Position numbers and translations under genes: made by a program. The notes beneath the pieces were generated by a model, which worked only from the letters and a program-made list of their open reading frames with translations, searched no databases and was not told the origin of the DNA. From NCBI GenBank assembly GCA_023269455.1, contig JAHFTG010000122.1, forward strand, positions 1 to 6,547: a stretch of DNA of 6,547 nucleotides, in the 5' to 3' direction. Within the stretch, counting starts at the first letter, position 1. Each line of letters begins with the position of its first letter. This document shows positions 1 through 6,351 of the stretch, piece after piece. The DNA comes from Opitutaceae bacterium. GTDB taxonomy: Bacteria > Verrucomicrobiota > Verrucomicrobiia > Opitutales > Opitutaceae.

Positions 1-39
1 AGCGATTCAAACCATCCGAATTTTAGACGGCGTTAACAA

Positions 40-66
40 GATGCCGAAGGGATCGGATTCTGCATC
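40..66 (-). terminator. Possible weak terminator hairpin downstream of serB
   Basis: Nested arms gatg (40-43)/catc (63-66) and ccga (44-47)/tcgg (53-56) can stack, with a 5-base loop and a 6-base bulge. On the minus strand TTGTTAA follows, which is only a mild T-tract. It begins 36 bp after the serB stop, a sensible place for transcript end, but the stem is short and interrupted. Confidence 0.25.
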
Positions 67-73
67 CCCTTAA

Positions 74-102
74 ATCCTGTCCATCCCGTCCAAACTCCGT
101 CC
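74..102. repeat. Three degenerate 9 bp direct repeats after serB
   Basis: Units are atcctgtcc (74-82), atcccgtcc (83-91) and actccgtcc (94-102). The first two abut and differ at one base; the third follows after two bases. They end exactly at the serB stop codon. Similar short ATCCTGTCC-like tandem units occur between genes in some environmental bacteria, which I recall but cannot verify here. Confidence 0.5.
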
Positions 103-747
103 TCACGGCAGCACCTTCGCCAGCTCTGCCAGCGACGTGATGAACATCGCCGACTCCCGCTTCACCTTTTCGCGCGCCACGTAGCGGCCGAAGCCCACAA
201 ACAAATCCACGACCGGCTTCGTCTCCAGGTCGCTCACCCCATCGCCCACCATGACGATCTTCGTCGGCTTCAACTCCGCCCGCAGCCGGTTAACCATCTC
301 CGGCTTCCCGCCCGAACGCGTCGTCGGATACGACTCATCAAACCCCGTGTAGCGCCCCTGCGCGTCGAAAAACAGATCCACCGCCTCAACCCGCTCGATC
401 CCCAAAAAATCCGCCAGCGGGCGAATCACCGGCCGAAACCCGCCGCTCAAAATCATCGGCGTCCACCCCGCCGCCCGCGCCGCCGCCAGCGCCTCGCGCG
501 CAGTCGGCTCGACCGTCTCGATGTAAAGCTGCCCGATAGCCGCGATATCCTTCTGCTCAGGTTGGATGATCTCCAGCCGACGTCCAAACACCGCCTCGAC
601 CGGCAGCTTCCCGTTCATCGCATCGTTGGTCATCGCCTCGATGCGGGCAAAGGTCTCAGCCCCGCGTGCGCGCCCCAATTCGTCGATCCCCTCGATGGAG
701 CTCAAGGTGCTGTCGCAGTCAAAAATGAGAAGTTTGGGGGAAGACAC
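103..747 (-). CDS. serB: Phosphoserine phosphatase SerB, animal-type HAD enzyme
   Basis: SerB hydrolyses O-phosphoserine to serine and phosphate, the last step of serine synthesis from 3-phosphoglycerate, in the cytoplasm. The 214-residue protein has every HAD motif: D10-x-D12-S-T with nucleophile D10 and acid/base D12, E19-G-I-D-E in the cap region, S101-G-G for phosphate binding, K148, and G168-D-G-V-S-D173-L-E for magnesium. Long stretches read like human PSPH, for example LIQP-type IIQP (60-63), SGGFR (101-105), GFDE (135-138), TxxSGGK and VGFG, with no ACT domain. Specificity for phosphoserine is therefore better supported than for a generic HAD hydrolase. The start is a GTG at 747, with only a weak GGGCGG upstream. 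Starting later would cut into the first beta strand leading to D10. The polymerase stop lies 54 bp upstream in the same frame, with 18 sense codons between. No other serine-pathway gene is in view. Confidence 0.95.
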   Translation of the reverse strand: MSSPKLLIFDCDSTLSSIEGIDELGRARGAETFARIEAMTNDAMNGKLPVEAVFGRRLEIIQPEQKDIAAIGQLYIETVEPTAREALAAARAAGWTPMILSGGFRPVIRPLADFLGIERVEAVDLFFDAQGRYTGFDESYPTTRSGGKPEMVNRLRAELKPTKIVMVGDGVSDLETKPVVDLFVGFGRYVAREKVKRESAMFITSLAELAKVLP

Positions 748-801
748 AGCCGCCCACGAAAACGCCCGCCGACGACGCGTGCAATGTGTTTCCTTAATGG
801 G

Positions 802-2973
802 CTACAGCAGTTCGCCCTGCACACCGCCGGGCGGCGTCACGCCGAGGAACGGTCCATACCGTTCCAGCCAGTCGTCGAGCTTGTCAGTATAATAGCCAGG
901 ATCATACGGAGCCGTCGTCGCATCGTAGAGCGCCACCGGACGCGCCCGCTGCCAGTCGCTCGTTTTGCCCTTCTGCTTCGGCGTGATGTAATACGCCACC
1001 CGCTCGCCCATGCGCGGGCGCGGATTCATCTGCAACGCCGCCTCTGCCGATGCACGGCGCGGCTTGCCGCCCTCCGCGATGAACCGTTCGTAAGCGTCGG
1101 GATTCATGCCGAGCACTTCCGACTTCGCGACTTCCGCGACGGGCATTTGCCGCGAAGCGAGGCGGGCGCGGTAATCGTCCACCAACCCCAGCGGTGACTC
1201 CGCGCTCGCCCCCACCAAAAAATGCACGAGCTGGTTGCCCAGTTTCTTCAGGAACGGCTCGATCCCGCGCGAACGAAGGGCGCTCCCTCGAATGGTGATC
1301 TTTTTGCCGTCGTAGAGCGCATAGTTCTTCGCCTTGTAGCTCCACATCGCGGTGTATTTCCCGTCGTATTCCAACTCGATGCCCGGCGGTAAAATGCCCG
1401 CAACCTTCGCGAGCAACGTGTCCGGCTCGTCGAAGTAACGCTCGGTCGAGAGATAAATACCGTCCGTGTCCGCTTCCAGGATCGTGCAGTCGTGCTTCGT
1501 GAATTCGTCGATCAACGCTTGCAGCAATTCACGCCCGCGACGCGTGACCTCGGCCGCCAGTTCGCCATCGCCAAAGCGCGCGCCAGAGAAACCGAGGTAG
1601 CCGTAGAATGAATTGATGAGGATTTTGAAGCTCGTCTGCCGCGCCTGATATTCGGCGCGCAGATCGGCATCTTCCGAGGTGCGCGCGAGCTGTTTATATT
1701 TGAGGCGATATTCGCGCAGGGCTTTGAGCAGCGGAATGAACACGCCCAGCGTATCGTTCTTCGGATTGCGCCCGATGGACATGAGCAGGCTCGGATAAAG
1801 CGAGGCCACGTCGAAGTGCAGCACGTGCTTGAACACCCCTTCCTGAAAACTCCGGGTGTAGCCGCCCTCGAACGGCGCGACTTCCGGAGGCACCGGACAC
1901 GCCTGCCGCGCGTGATAGTATTCTTCGAGGAAGAGCAGATCGATCTTGCTCGTCGTGCCGCGCAGCGTGGCTTCCTGGAGAAGAATCGGAAACGTTTTCA
2001 CCTGCTCGAAATACGTGGGCAGAAGAAGGTCGGCGACGCCCCGGGTTTCGCGCAAGTCGTCGCTCAGGTAGGCGATGAATTTCTCGCGATCATGGAGAAA
2101 GGCCTCGTGGATCTTGTCGCCCGCTAGGTAGGTGCGCTCGTCGTCGTCCTCGGTGATGCCGAAGTAGGCGGCCACAGCCTTCAGTCCGTAAGACGTGAGT
2201 TCGCGCGTGGTGATGTCGTATTGCTGCACGAGCAGGTAGGTGTCCACGACGGTGCGCCCCGGCAGATCGCAGCGCGGGAAATCGACCATACGCTCGGCGA
2301 TCTTCAGGCGGCTGTTGCGGAAGGACGCCTTCTGCCCGAAGCGGCCCCACGCACACGGCACCTTGAGCCGCTTGGCGCGCTGACGCAGGTAATCGAGATC
2401 GAATTTGAAGATGTTGTGCCCCTCGATCACATCGGGGTCTTCCTCGGCAAGCGCGGTGTTGAGCGACTCCAACAGGCGCTTCTCCGCCTCGTCCGTCATG
2501 GCGTCGAGCACGAGGATGCGGTTGCGATCCCCAAAGCGCAGGCCGATGGCGAGCACGCGATCGTCGGGATTGGTCGCCTGGCTGAACGCGCCATCCGTCG
2601 AACCGGTCTCGATGTCGAGTTGGCAGCGGCGGAGTTGCCCGAAGGACAGATCGGCAAACAGGCGCGCTTTGTTTTGCAGGAGAAACTGGCTCTCCAGCGG
2701 CTTGATCGTATCGATGCCGCCGGTGTCCTTGGCCGCTTTTAGAAACACATCAAACGCGTCCAGCGTGTCCGCATGCGCGAGCCGCGTAAACGTCCCCTCG
2801 CCTTTCAGCGTCTCGATGGTGACGCCCTCCGTCTCCGCCGTGACGACATCGCGCAACCACGCAAAAGGTCGCAGCGTCTCGATCCGGGTTTCACGCGTGC
2901 CGTCGGCTTTGGAGACCGCCGTGTGAACGCGTCCGTCGTCATCCACCCATACGCCGCAAAGAGTGCCTTTCAT
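802..2973 (-). CDS. Family B DNA polymerase with 3'-5' proofreading exonuclease
   Basis: This is a complete 723-residue family B DNA polymerase, the family of E. coli Pol II and the archaeal replicases. Exonuclease motifs are all present: Exo I D120-I-E122, Exo II N187-x3-F-D192, Exo III Y302-x3-D306, so proofreading should be active. Polymerase motifs are also complete: motif A D388-x2-SLYPS, motif B K450-x3-N-S-x-Y-G458, motif C D502-T-D504, and the K549-x-Y551 element before the thumb. It is somewhat shorter than E. coli Pol II (783 residues). The last five residues, Q719-G-E-L-L, resemble a sliding-clamp-binding peptide at the place where Pol II carries one. The N-terminal 110 residues are family-specific. 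A repair or translesion role beside the main replicase is inferred; no SOS box is visible in the 35 bp gap upstream. The ATG at 2973 is the only ATG, GTG or TTG start before the upstream in-frame stop (2998-3000) and lacks a Shine-Dalgarno. Symbol left blank because orthology to polB is unproven. Confidence 0.97.
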   Translation of the reverse strand: MKGTLCGVWVDDDGRVHTAVSKADGTRETRIETLRPFAWLRDVVTAETEGVTIETLKGEGTFTRLAHADTLDAFDVFLKAAKDTGGIDTIKPLESQFLLQNKARLFADLSFGQLRRCQLDIETGSTDGAFSQATNPDDRVLAIGLRFGDRNRILVLDAMTDEAEKRLLESLNTALAEEDPDVIEGHNIFKFDLDYLRQRAKRLKVPCAWGRFGQKASFRNSRLKIAERMVDFPRCDLPGRTVVDTYLLVQQYDITTRELTSYGLKAVAAYFGITEDDDERTYLAGDKIHEAFLHDREKFIAYLSDDLRETRGVADLLLPTYFEQVKTFPILLQEATLRGTTSKIDLLFLEEYYHARQACPVPPEVAPFEGGYTRSFQEGVFKHVLHFDVASLYPSLLMSIGRNPKNDTLGVFIPLLKALREYRLKYKQLARTSEDADLRAEYQARQTSFKILINSFYGYLGFSGARFGDGELAAEVTRRGRELLQALIDEFTKHDCTILEADTDGIYLSTERYFDEPDTLLAKVAGILPPGIELEYDGKYTAMWSYKAKNYALYDGKKITIRGSALRSRGIEPFLKKLGNQLVHFLVGASAESPLGLVDDYRARLASRQMPVAEVAKSEVLGMNPDAYERFIAEGGKPRRASAEAALQMNPRPRMGERVAYYITPKQKGKTSDWQRARPVALYDATTAPYDPGYYTDKLDDWLERYGPFLGVTPPGGVQGELL

Positions 2974-3008
2974 GGGCGCGTTTGGAAAACCCCGTGATTA
3001 CCTGCCGC

Positions 3009-3356
3009 TCAGAGTTTAAAGCGCAGGTAGTAAACCGTGAAGATGCCGAGAAATAGGAACGCGCCGATGAGCCCCATGAACAGGCAGGCCTTGTCGCGTT
3101 TGCGGTAGCCGATGCCCATGAGCGCGCTCACGCCGAGCCAGGCGATGAGCTTTAGCACGACCCAGGTGGAGAACTGGCTGTTGTGGAGCTTCGCGAGCAG
3201 GCCAAAGCCGCTCACAATCATGAGCACGCTGGCGACGCCCGTGATCACGAGGACTTTTTTCCGCGTTTCGGGTGCGCCGGCGAAACCATAAAAGGCCCCC
3301 GCCGTAAGCGTGAGGAGCGAGAGGAGATGGATGACTTGGTAAACGACAGGATTCAT
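3009..3356 (-). CDS. Small four-helix membrane protein of unknown function
   Basis: This 115-residue protein is almost all membrane: helices at about 5-26, 34-54, 63-83 and 91-111, with short loops and a basic end (R112, K114). I do not recognise it with certainty. Its layout recalls SirB-like four-helix proteins: a His in the first helix (H10), an S-G-F-G-L-L turn in the second (49-54), then W-x3-K (65-69) leading the third. This is a topology-level likeness only, and no function follows from it. No cysteine motif or heme-binding pair is obvious; H10 and H58 are the only histidines. The gene sits 64 bp after the channel gene and 35 bp before the polymerase gene, on the same strand, so co-transcription is possible. 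The ATG at 3356 has no Shine-Dalgarno; upstream is T-rich (CGTTTTATT). It is likely a real gene, because the frame is open over its whole length, the hydrophobic pattern is regular and it fills the gap between genes. Confidence 0.8.
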   Translation of the reverse strand: MNPVVYQVIHLLSLLTLTAGAFYGFAGAPETRKKVLVITGVASVLMIVSGFGLLAKLHNSQFSTWVVLKLIAWLGVSALMGIGYRKRDKACLFMGLIGAFLFLGIFTVYYLRFKL

Positions 3357-3370
3357 AATAAAACGAAGGT

Positions 3371-3387
3371 GGCAGGGAAATCCCGCC
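3371..3387 (-). terminator. Weak hairpin between the channel gene and the next gene
   Basis: On the minus-strand transcript the gap can form a six-pair stem (GGCGGG with CCUGCC, including one G-U pair) around a 5-base loop. A TTTTATT run follows only after seven other bases, so it is a poor intrinsic terminator. It could slow transcription or shape the leader of the gene starting at 3356 rather than end the transcript. Confidence 0.2.
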
Positions 3388-3420
3388 GATGTCTAGAAGC
3401 GATGCGCCCACCCGCTCGTT

Positions 3421-5070
3421 TCAAGCTCCGGCTTTCGGCGGAACCTCCGACTTGGGCTGCGGCGCCATGATCAGCGTGTCCTTGTTGGCCATGAAATGCG
3501 GCGACATGATCTGCACGCCGTGGGAGTTGAACACGTCCTGAATGCTGGCGTGCAACGCGGCGATCACGCGGTTGCGCTGGCGGGGATCGATGAGACGGGC
3601 GTTGACCTGATATTCCACGTAGAAATCCGACAACGCCGTCTGCTGCACGAAAGGCGCCGGCTCGGCGCTCAAGCCTTCGGTGAGGCCCACGGCCTCGATC
3701 AACAGCGCGTGAACCTGCCGCCACGGTGTATCGTAGCCGATGGTCACGGTGGTATGCACCAGCACGCCGCCATCGGTGGAGAAGCGGGAAAAGTTCTTCA
3801 CCGTGGTGCCGAGGATCACCGTGTTCGGCACGTGAAGCTCCTCGTTTTTCGGCGAGCGAATCTTGGTCGAAAGAAAACCCAGCACCTCCACCACCCCCTC
3901 GTAATCGCCGATGCGCACATACTCGCCCGGCTTGAGCGCCCGCGAATACATCAGCACCAGCCCGCTCGTAAACTGCCCGATCACGCTGCTCGAACCGAGC
4001 GACACCAGCAGGCCGATGAACACGCTCATGCCCTTGAACGCCGCGCTGCTGCTGCCGGGAATGTAAGGGTAAATCATCACGACCGCGAAGAGCCAGACCA
4101 CCACCGTGATGATGCGCTGGGTGGCGCGGGCGGCCTCCTGTTCCATGCCGGCAAACGTGATGTGCCCCGTCGCGATGCTGCGGAAAAATGCCCTTACCAG
4201 CCCGATCACCCCGCGCGTGATGAGCAGGATGAACGCGATGACCAGCAGGTTGGGAATGGCGTGCACGAAGGTGGAGCCCACGCGGAGCACGAGATTCCAA
4301 AGGTTTTCCTGCAAGTCATCGCCCCACGGCTTGGTGTAGGGGAAGCAGCCCAGACAATACGCCACCCATTCAAACGCCGCGCTGCCCACGATCAGCCAGA
4401 AGACCACCCGCAAAACCCAGCGCAGAGCCTTCACCGCATACGACATGATCTGGAGGCCGCGCTGCTTGAGTTTTTCCGTGAGGCGCCGCTCGAACACGAG
4501 CACCCGATGCCGCAGGCTTTTGTTAAGCCTCACCAAGGCGATGACCAGCAGCCCATAAACCAGCGTCGCGATCCCCGCCTTCACGACGGCCCGCAACAAA
4601 TGCGCCACGCCATCCTGCGCCTTCGCCTGCTGGAGCGCCTGCGTGAGCGCCTCGGCGGCTTCGGCCGCGGTCGCCTCCTGGTTCTTTCCCGCGAGCGGAT
4701 CGGCATCGCCGGGCGCGATGATCGTCACGATTTCCCCGCCGACCAATATCCTGATGCCGTCCTTGCTTGGAGTGGTGGTGACCGGCCCGAAAACATTCCG
4801 CGTCATCAGCGAATCGATCCGCTCCGTCGCCCGACGAATACGTTCACCCGGGCCGCCTCCAAAAAGCTCCGACCGCAACGTCACCACCGGCCGGTTAAAA
4901 ACCGAGAACAACGCCGGCTCGTCATCGGCGGCCGCCTGATCCGCTTTCGATTCCGTCGGGACGGAGGCCCCGGGCAGCAACGGCTGCGAATCCGTCTGCG
5001 CGCGAAGCATGGATGAAAAACCCAGCACGACTCCGATCAAAAACCAGACGCGGAAAACGGGTGATTTCAT
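3421..5070 (-). CDS. MscS-family mechanosensitive ion channel with periplasmic domain
   Basis: The product is a 549-residue inner-membrane channel of the MscS superfamily, which opens under membrane tension to release solutes on osmotic downshock. From the chosen start, residues 1-24 are a signal peptide (K2, R7, hydrophobic core, L-R-A-Q). A periplasmic region follows to about 155, with a V-x-G-G-E-x-V-T-I stretch typical of larger bacterial MscS homologues and an Ala/Gln-rich helix. Helices lie near 157-180, 216-240, 264-290 and 316-336, then the Gly/Ser-rich pore helix (343-378). The MscS beta domain reads KPGEYVRIGDYEGVV (380-394), then S-T-K-I-R and H-V-P-N; the C-terminal alpha/beta domain ends with G-V-Q-I-M-S-P. 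The ATG at 5070 is preferred over one at 5151: the extra 27 residues would bury the signal peptide, though no strong Shine-Dalgarno marks either. It is about twice the size of E. coli MscS. Family call is secure; conductance class is not predictable. Confidence 0.95.
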   Translation of the reverse strand: MKSPVFRVWFLIGVVLGFSSMLRAQTDSQPLLPGASVPTESKADQAAADDEPALFSVFNRPVVTLRSELFGGGPGERIRRATERIDSLMTRNVFGPVTTTPSKDGIRILVGGEIVTIIAPGDADPLAGKNQEATAAEAAEALTQALQQAKAQDGVAHLLRAVVKAGIATLVYGLLVIALVRLNKSLRHRVLVFERRLTEKLKQRGLQIMSYAVKALRWVLRVVFWLIVGSAAFEWVAYCLGCFPYTKPWGDDLQENLWNLVLRVGSTFVHAIPNLLVIAFILLITRGVIGLVRAFFRSIATGHITFAGMEQEAARATQRIITVVVWLFAVVMIYPYIPGSSSAAFKGMSVFIGLLVSLGSSSVIGQFTSGLVLMYSRALKPGEYVRIGDYEGVVEVLGFLSTKIRSPKNEELHVPNTVILGTTVKNFSRFSTDGGVLVHTTVTIGYDTPWRQVHALLIEAVGLTEGLSAEPAPFVQQTALSDFYVEYQVNARLIDPRQRNRVIAALHASIQDVFNSHGVQIMSPHFMANKDTLIMAPQPKSEVPPKAGA

Positions 5071-5080
5071 AGGTTCAATC

Positions 5081-5100
5081 CAGACCTTGTTAATGGTCTG
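5081..5100 (-). promoter_or_regulatory. Inverted repeat just upstream of the channel gene start
   Basis: Perfect 6 bp arms (CAGACC and GGTCTG) flank an 8-base AT-rich loop. The repeat ends 10 bases before the chosen start at 5070. In the transcript it could form a hairpin in the leader next to the ribosome-binding region, or in DNA it could be an operator half-site pair. If translation really began at 5151 instead, the repeat would be coding and this reading would fail. Confidence 0.3.
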
Positions 5101-5279
5101 CGCCGCAGTGCCCAGCCCCATCCGCGATGAACGCCCAAAGACCAGCCTCATGGCCCGGTCTCCGCTGAAAGTAGAATGACACCCCGCCTGCGCCGTATGC
5201 CCAAAGGCTCAGGACCTTTTTAGGTTAAAGTGGGCGCCGCCGGCTGCATTCTGCTTTCCGATTTACGGCCTAGCATAGT

Positions 5280-5291
5280 TCAACCGGTTGA
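5280..5291. promoter_or_regulatory. Perfect 12 bp palindrome, possible operator
   Basis: The sequence TCAACCGGTTGA is its own reverse complement. It lies 210 bp upstream of the chosen start of the channel gene and about 100 bp past the stop of the metal-binding membrane protein. A two-fold symmetric site of this size suits a dimeric regulator. One or two such palindromes are expected by chance in a window this long, so position in the only sizeable non-coding gap is the main support. Confidence 0.25.
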
Positions 5292-5387
5292 TGGCTCCCG
5301 GATTAGTTGTAAGGAAAGAGCAGTTATTGAAAGCACCTCGAACACTGCAGGGTGTCGTCAACAAAGCTAGGTTCGAAGCCTCCACGG

Positions 5388-5885
5388 TCAACCGCCATCA
5401 GCCTGTTTAACGGGAGTTTTTTTCTTCAAGAATCCCCGCGCGCTCCACGCCACCAACGCCGCGTTGCCCAGCGCCGCGCAGACCGGTGAACCGGTCGCAA
5501 AGCCGTTCACCAACAACCCGGCCGTAAGCACGACCACGAACGCGTCCACCCAGCGGCGCGCCCCGAGCCGCCACTGCGCCACGACCAACGCGAGCCAGGT
5601 GATCATGCCCAGCGTGAGCGACACGGTTTCAAACTTTGCGGACGCCGGGATCTTGCCTTCACGCGCCAGCAGAATCGTCAGCAGCCAAAACAACAGTTGG
5701 TTGAAAAAAGCGAAGCCCACCGCCATCGCCGTGAGCAGCGTGGGATTGGCGGGGAATTTCCCGTTCGCATCGACCGGCACGCGGCTCGCAATCGCGCAGC
5801 CCGAACAGCAGAAATACTCGCGCCCCGGCTGCACGCGGAGGGCCTTGAACGGCAGTCCGCAGTAGTGGCAGGCGACCTTATTCAT
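5388..5885 (-). CDS. Orphan membrane protein with P-type ATPase-like metal-binding domain
   Basis: This 165-residue protein starts with a cysteine-rich cytoplasmic domain: C6-x2-C9-G-x-P-F, then F25-C26-C27-S-G-C30. The pattern matches the putative metal-binding domain found at the N terminus of some heavy-metal P-type ATPases of the CcoI/FixI type. No ATPase follows. There is no phosphorylation motif (DKTGT) and no actuator domain. Instead there are hydrophobic segments at about 50-74, 88-107, 112-131 and 134-150, giving three or four membrane helices and a Lys-rich tail. Its ATG lies inside the end of the DUF2017-like gene (8 bp overlap, sequence ATGAATAA), with a weak GGACG just upstream, so translation is probably coupled. 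The Cys set could bind zinc or copper, or act in redox sensing; which one cannot be read from sequence. It is intact, with no frameshift, so it is not a decayed ATPase in any obvious way. Domain call is good; biological role is unknown. Confidence 0.85.
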   Translation of the reverse strand: MNKVACHYCGLPFKALRVQPGREYFCCSGCAIASRVPVDANGKFPANPTLLTAMAVGFAFFNQLLFWLLTILLAREGKIPASAKFETVSLTLGMITWLALVVAQWRLGARRWVDAFVVVLTAGLLVNGFATGSPVCAALGNAALVAWSARGFLKKKTPVKQADGG

Positions 5886-6351
5886 CTTCGTCCACGCTGA
5901 GCGGATCGAGATACTTCAGGATGATCTTCTGCAACTCGTCGAGAAACACGAAGCAGGCGAAGGCCTTCTTCTCCTCCTCGTCGAGATCGCCCAGATTACT
6001 GTCGGCCTCCAGCGCCTCGAGCGCGTCATCCGACACCCGCACAAGCCGCGTGCCGCGAAAACGCAGGCGCAACGCCGCCGAGGCGCGCAGGACGGATTCG
6101 GCGGTTTCGCGGTCCTGCCCGATCACGCCCTCCGTGAAAAACTTCTGGTCAAACAACGTAAAAAGCCGGTCGCAGTCCTCGCGTTGCGACGCCAGCAACT
6201 CCTCGCGCCACACGGAGGCGAGGTCGGCGTCCACGCTCGTGAGCGTGACCTCCACGGCGACATTTTCACGCAGCTCGTCGGCCACCGTCTTCATGAGATC
6301 AAGAAGCGGCGCGACGGCGGAGATGCTGAGGCGGACTTCAACCCTTTTCAT
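5878..6351 (-). CDS. DUF2017-like protein downstream of clpS
   Basis: This is a predicted soluble cytoplasmic protein of 157 residues with no signal peptide or membrane segment. I chose the ATG at 6351 (M-K-R-V-E-V-R) over one 20 codons upstream, because the extra residues (M-P-R-P-T-F-F-P...) lie wholly inside clpS and look like out-of-frame translation. The start overlaps the clpS stop by 14 bp, which fits translational coupling; there is no clear Shine-Dalgarno. The protein looks mostly helical. It has an L-R-A-S-A-A-L-R-L-R-F-R-G-T-R-L segment (about 88-103), an acidic stretch (112-128), a hydrophobic helix (130-147) and an acidic tail ending D-E-D-E. The ALRLRFRGTRL segment, the overall architecture and the place next to clpS resemble DUF2017, a family known beside clpS in actinobacteria. 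That link is from memory and not a search. I infer a job connected to ClpS or Clp proteolysis, but no catalytic motif is visible and the molecular function is unknown. Confidence 0.75.
   Translation of the reverse strand: MKRVEVRLSISAVAPLLDLMKTVADELRENVAVEVTLTSVDADLASVWREELLASQREDCDRLFTLFDQKFFTEGVIGQDRETAESVLRASAALRLRFRGTRLVRVSDDALEALEADSNLGDLDEEEKKAFACFVFLDELQKIILKYLDPLSVDEDE

Larger units (their letters stand above)
5071..5387. other. Non-coding gap between the clpS cluster and the channel gene
   Basis: This 317 bp stretch separates two genes on the same strand, so it should hold any terminator of the clpS cluster and the promoter of the channel gene. I see no GC-rich stem followed by a T-run after the 5388 stop, and no -35/-10 pair I would defend. 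What is visible is a perfect 12 bp palindrome at 5280-5291 and a perfect inverted repeat at 5081-5100. There is also a weak 5 bp stem at 5203-5219 (aaagg/ccttt). The first 81 bp beside the channel gene are open in its frame and could be an N-terminal extension, but this is judged unlikely. No tRNA or other RNA gene was recognised. Confidence 0.6.

Noticed and set aside
562..1197. Plus-strand open frame across the serB start and the polymerase end
   Set aside because: It lies opposite two genes with complete catalytic motifs; its sequence is Arg-rich and unlike any family I know.
3353..4300. 315-codon minus-strand frame overlapping the channel gene
   Set aside because: It is an alternate frame of the MscS coding region, with Arg/Ala/His-rich low-information sequence and no recognisable family.
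3496..5016. Long open frame (506 codons) on the plus strand opposite the channel gene
   Set aside because: It is rich in His, Arg, Asp and Gln with no domain or membrane pattern, as expected for the antisense of a GC-rich gene. The minus-strand frame has clear MscS motifs.
5203..5221. Terminator-like aaagg/ccttt stem with a T-run on the plus strand
   Set aside because: The stem is only five pairs, mostly A-T, and no plus-strand gene precedes it. On the minus strand it lacks a T-run.
5360..5395. tRNA- or tmRNA-like GGTTCGAAGCC followed by ACCGCCA
   Set aside because: The would-be T arm pairs only three of five bases, and no acceptor, D or anticodon arm can be built upstream.
5291..5410. 39-codon plus-strand frame starting with ATG in the 317 bp gap
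   Set aside because: There is no ribosome-binding site or recognisable product, and it runs into the end of the metal-binding protein gene. Length is within chance.
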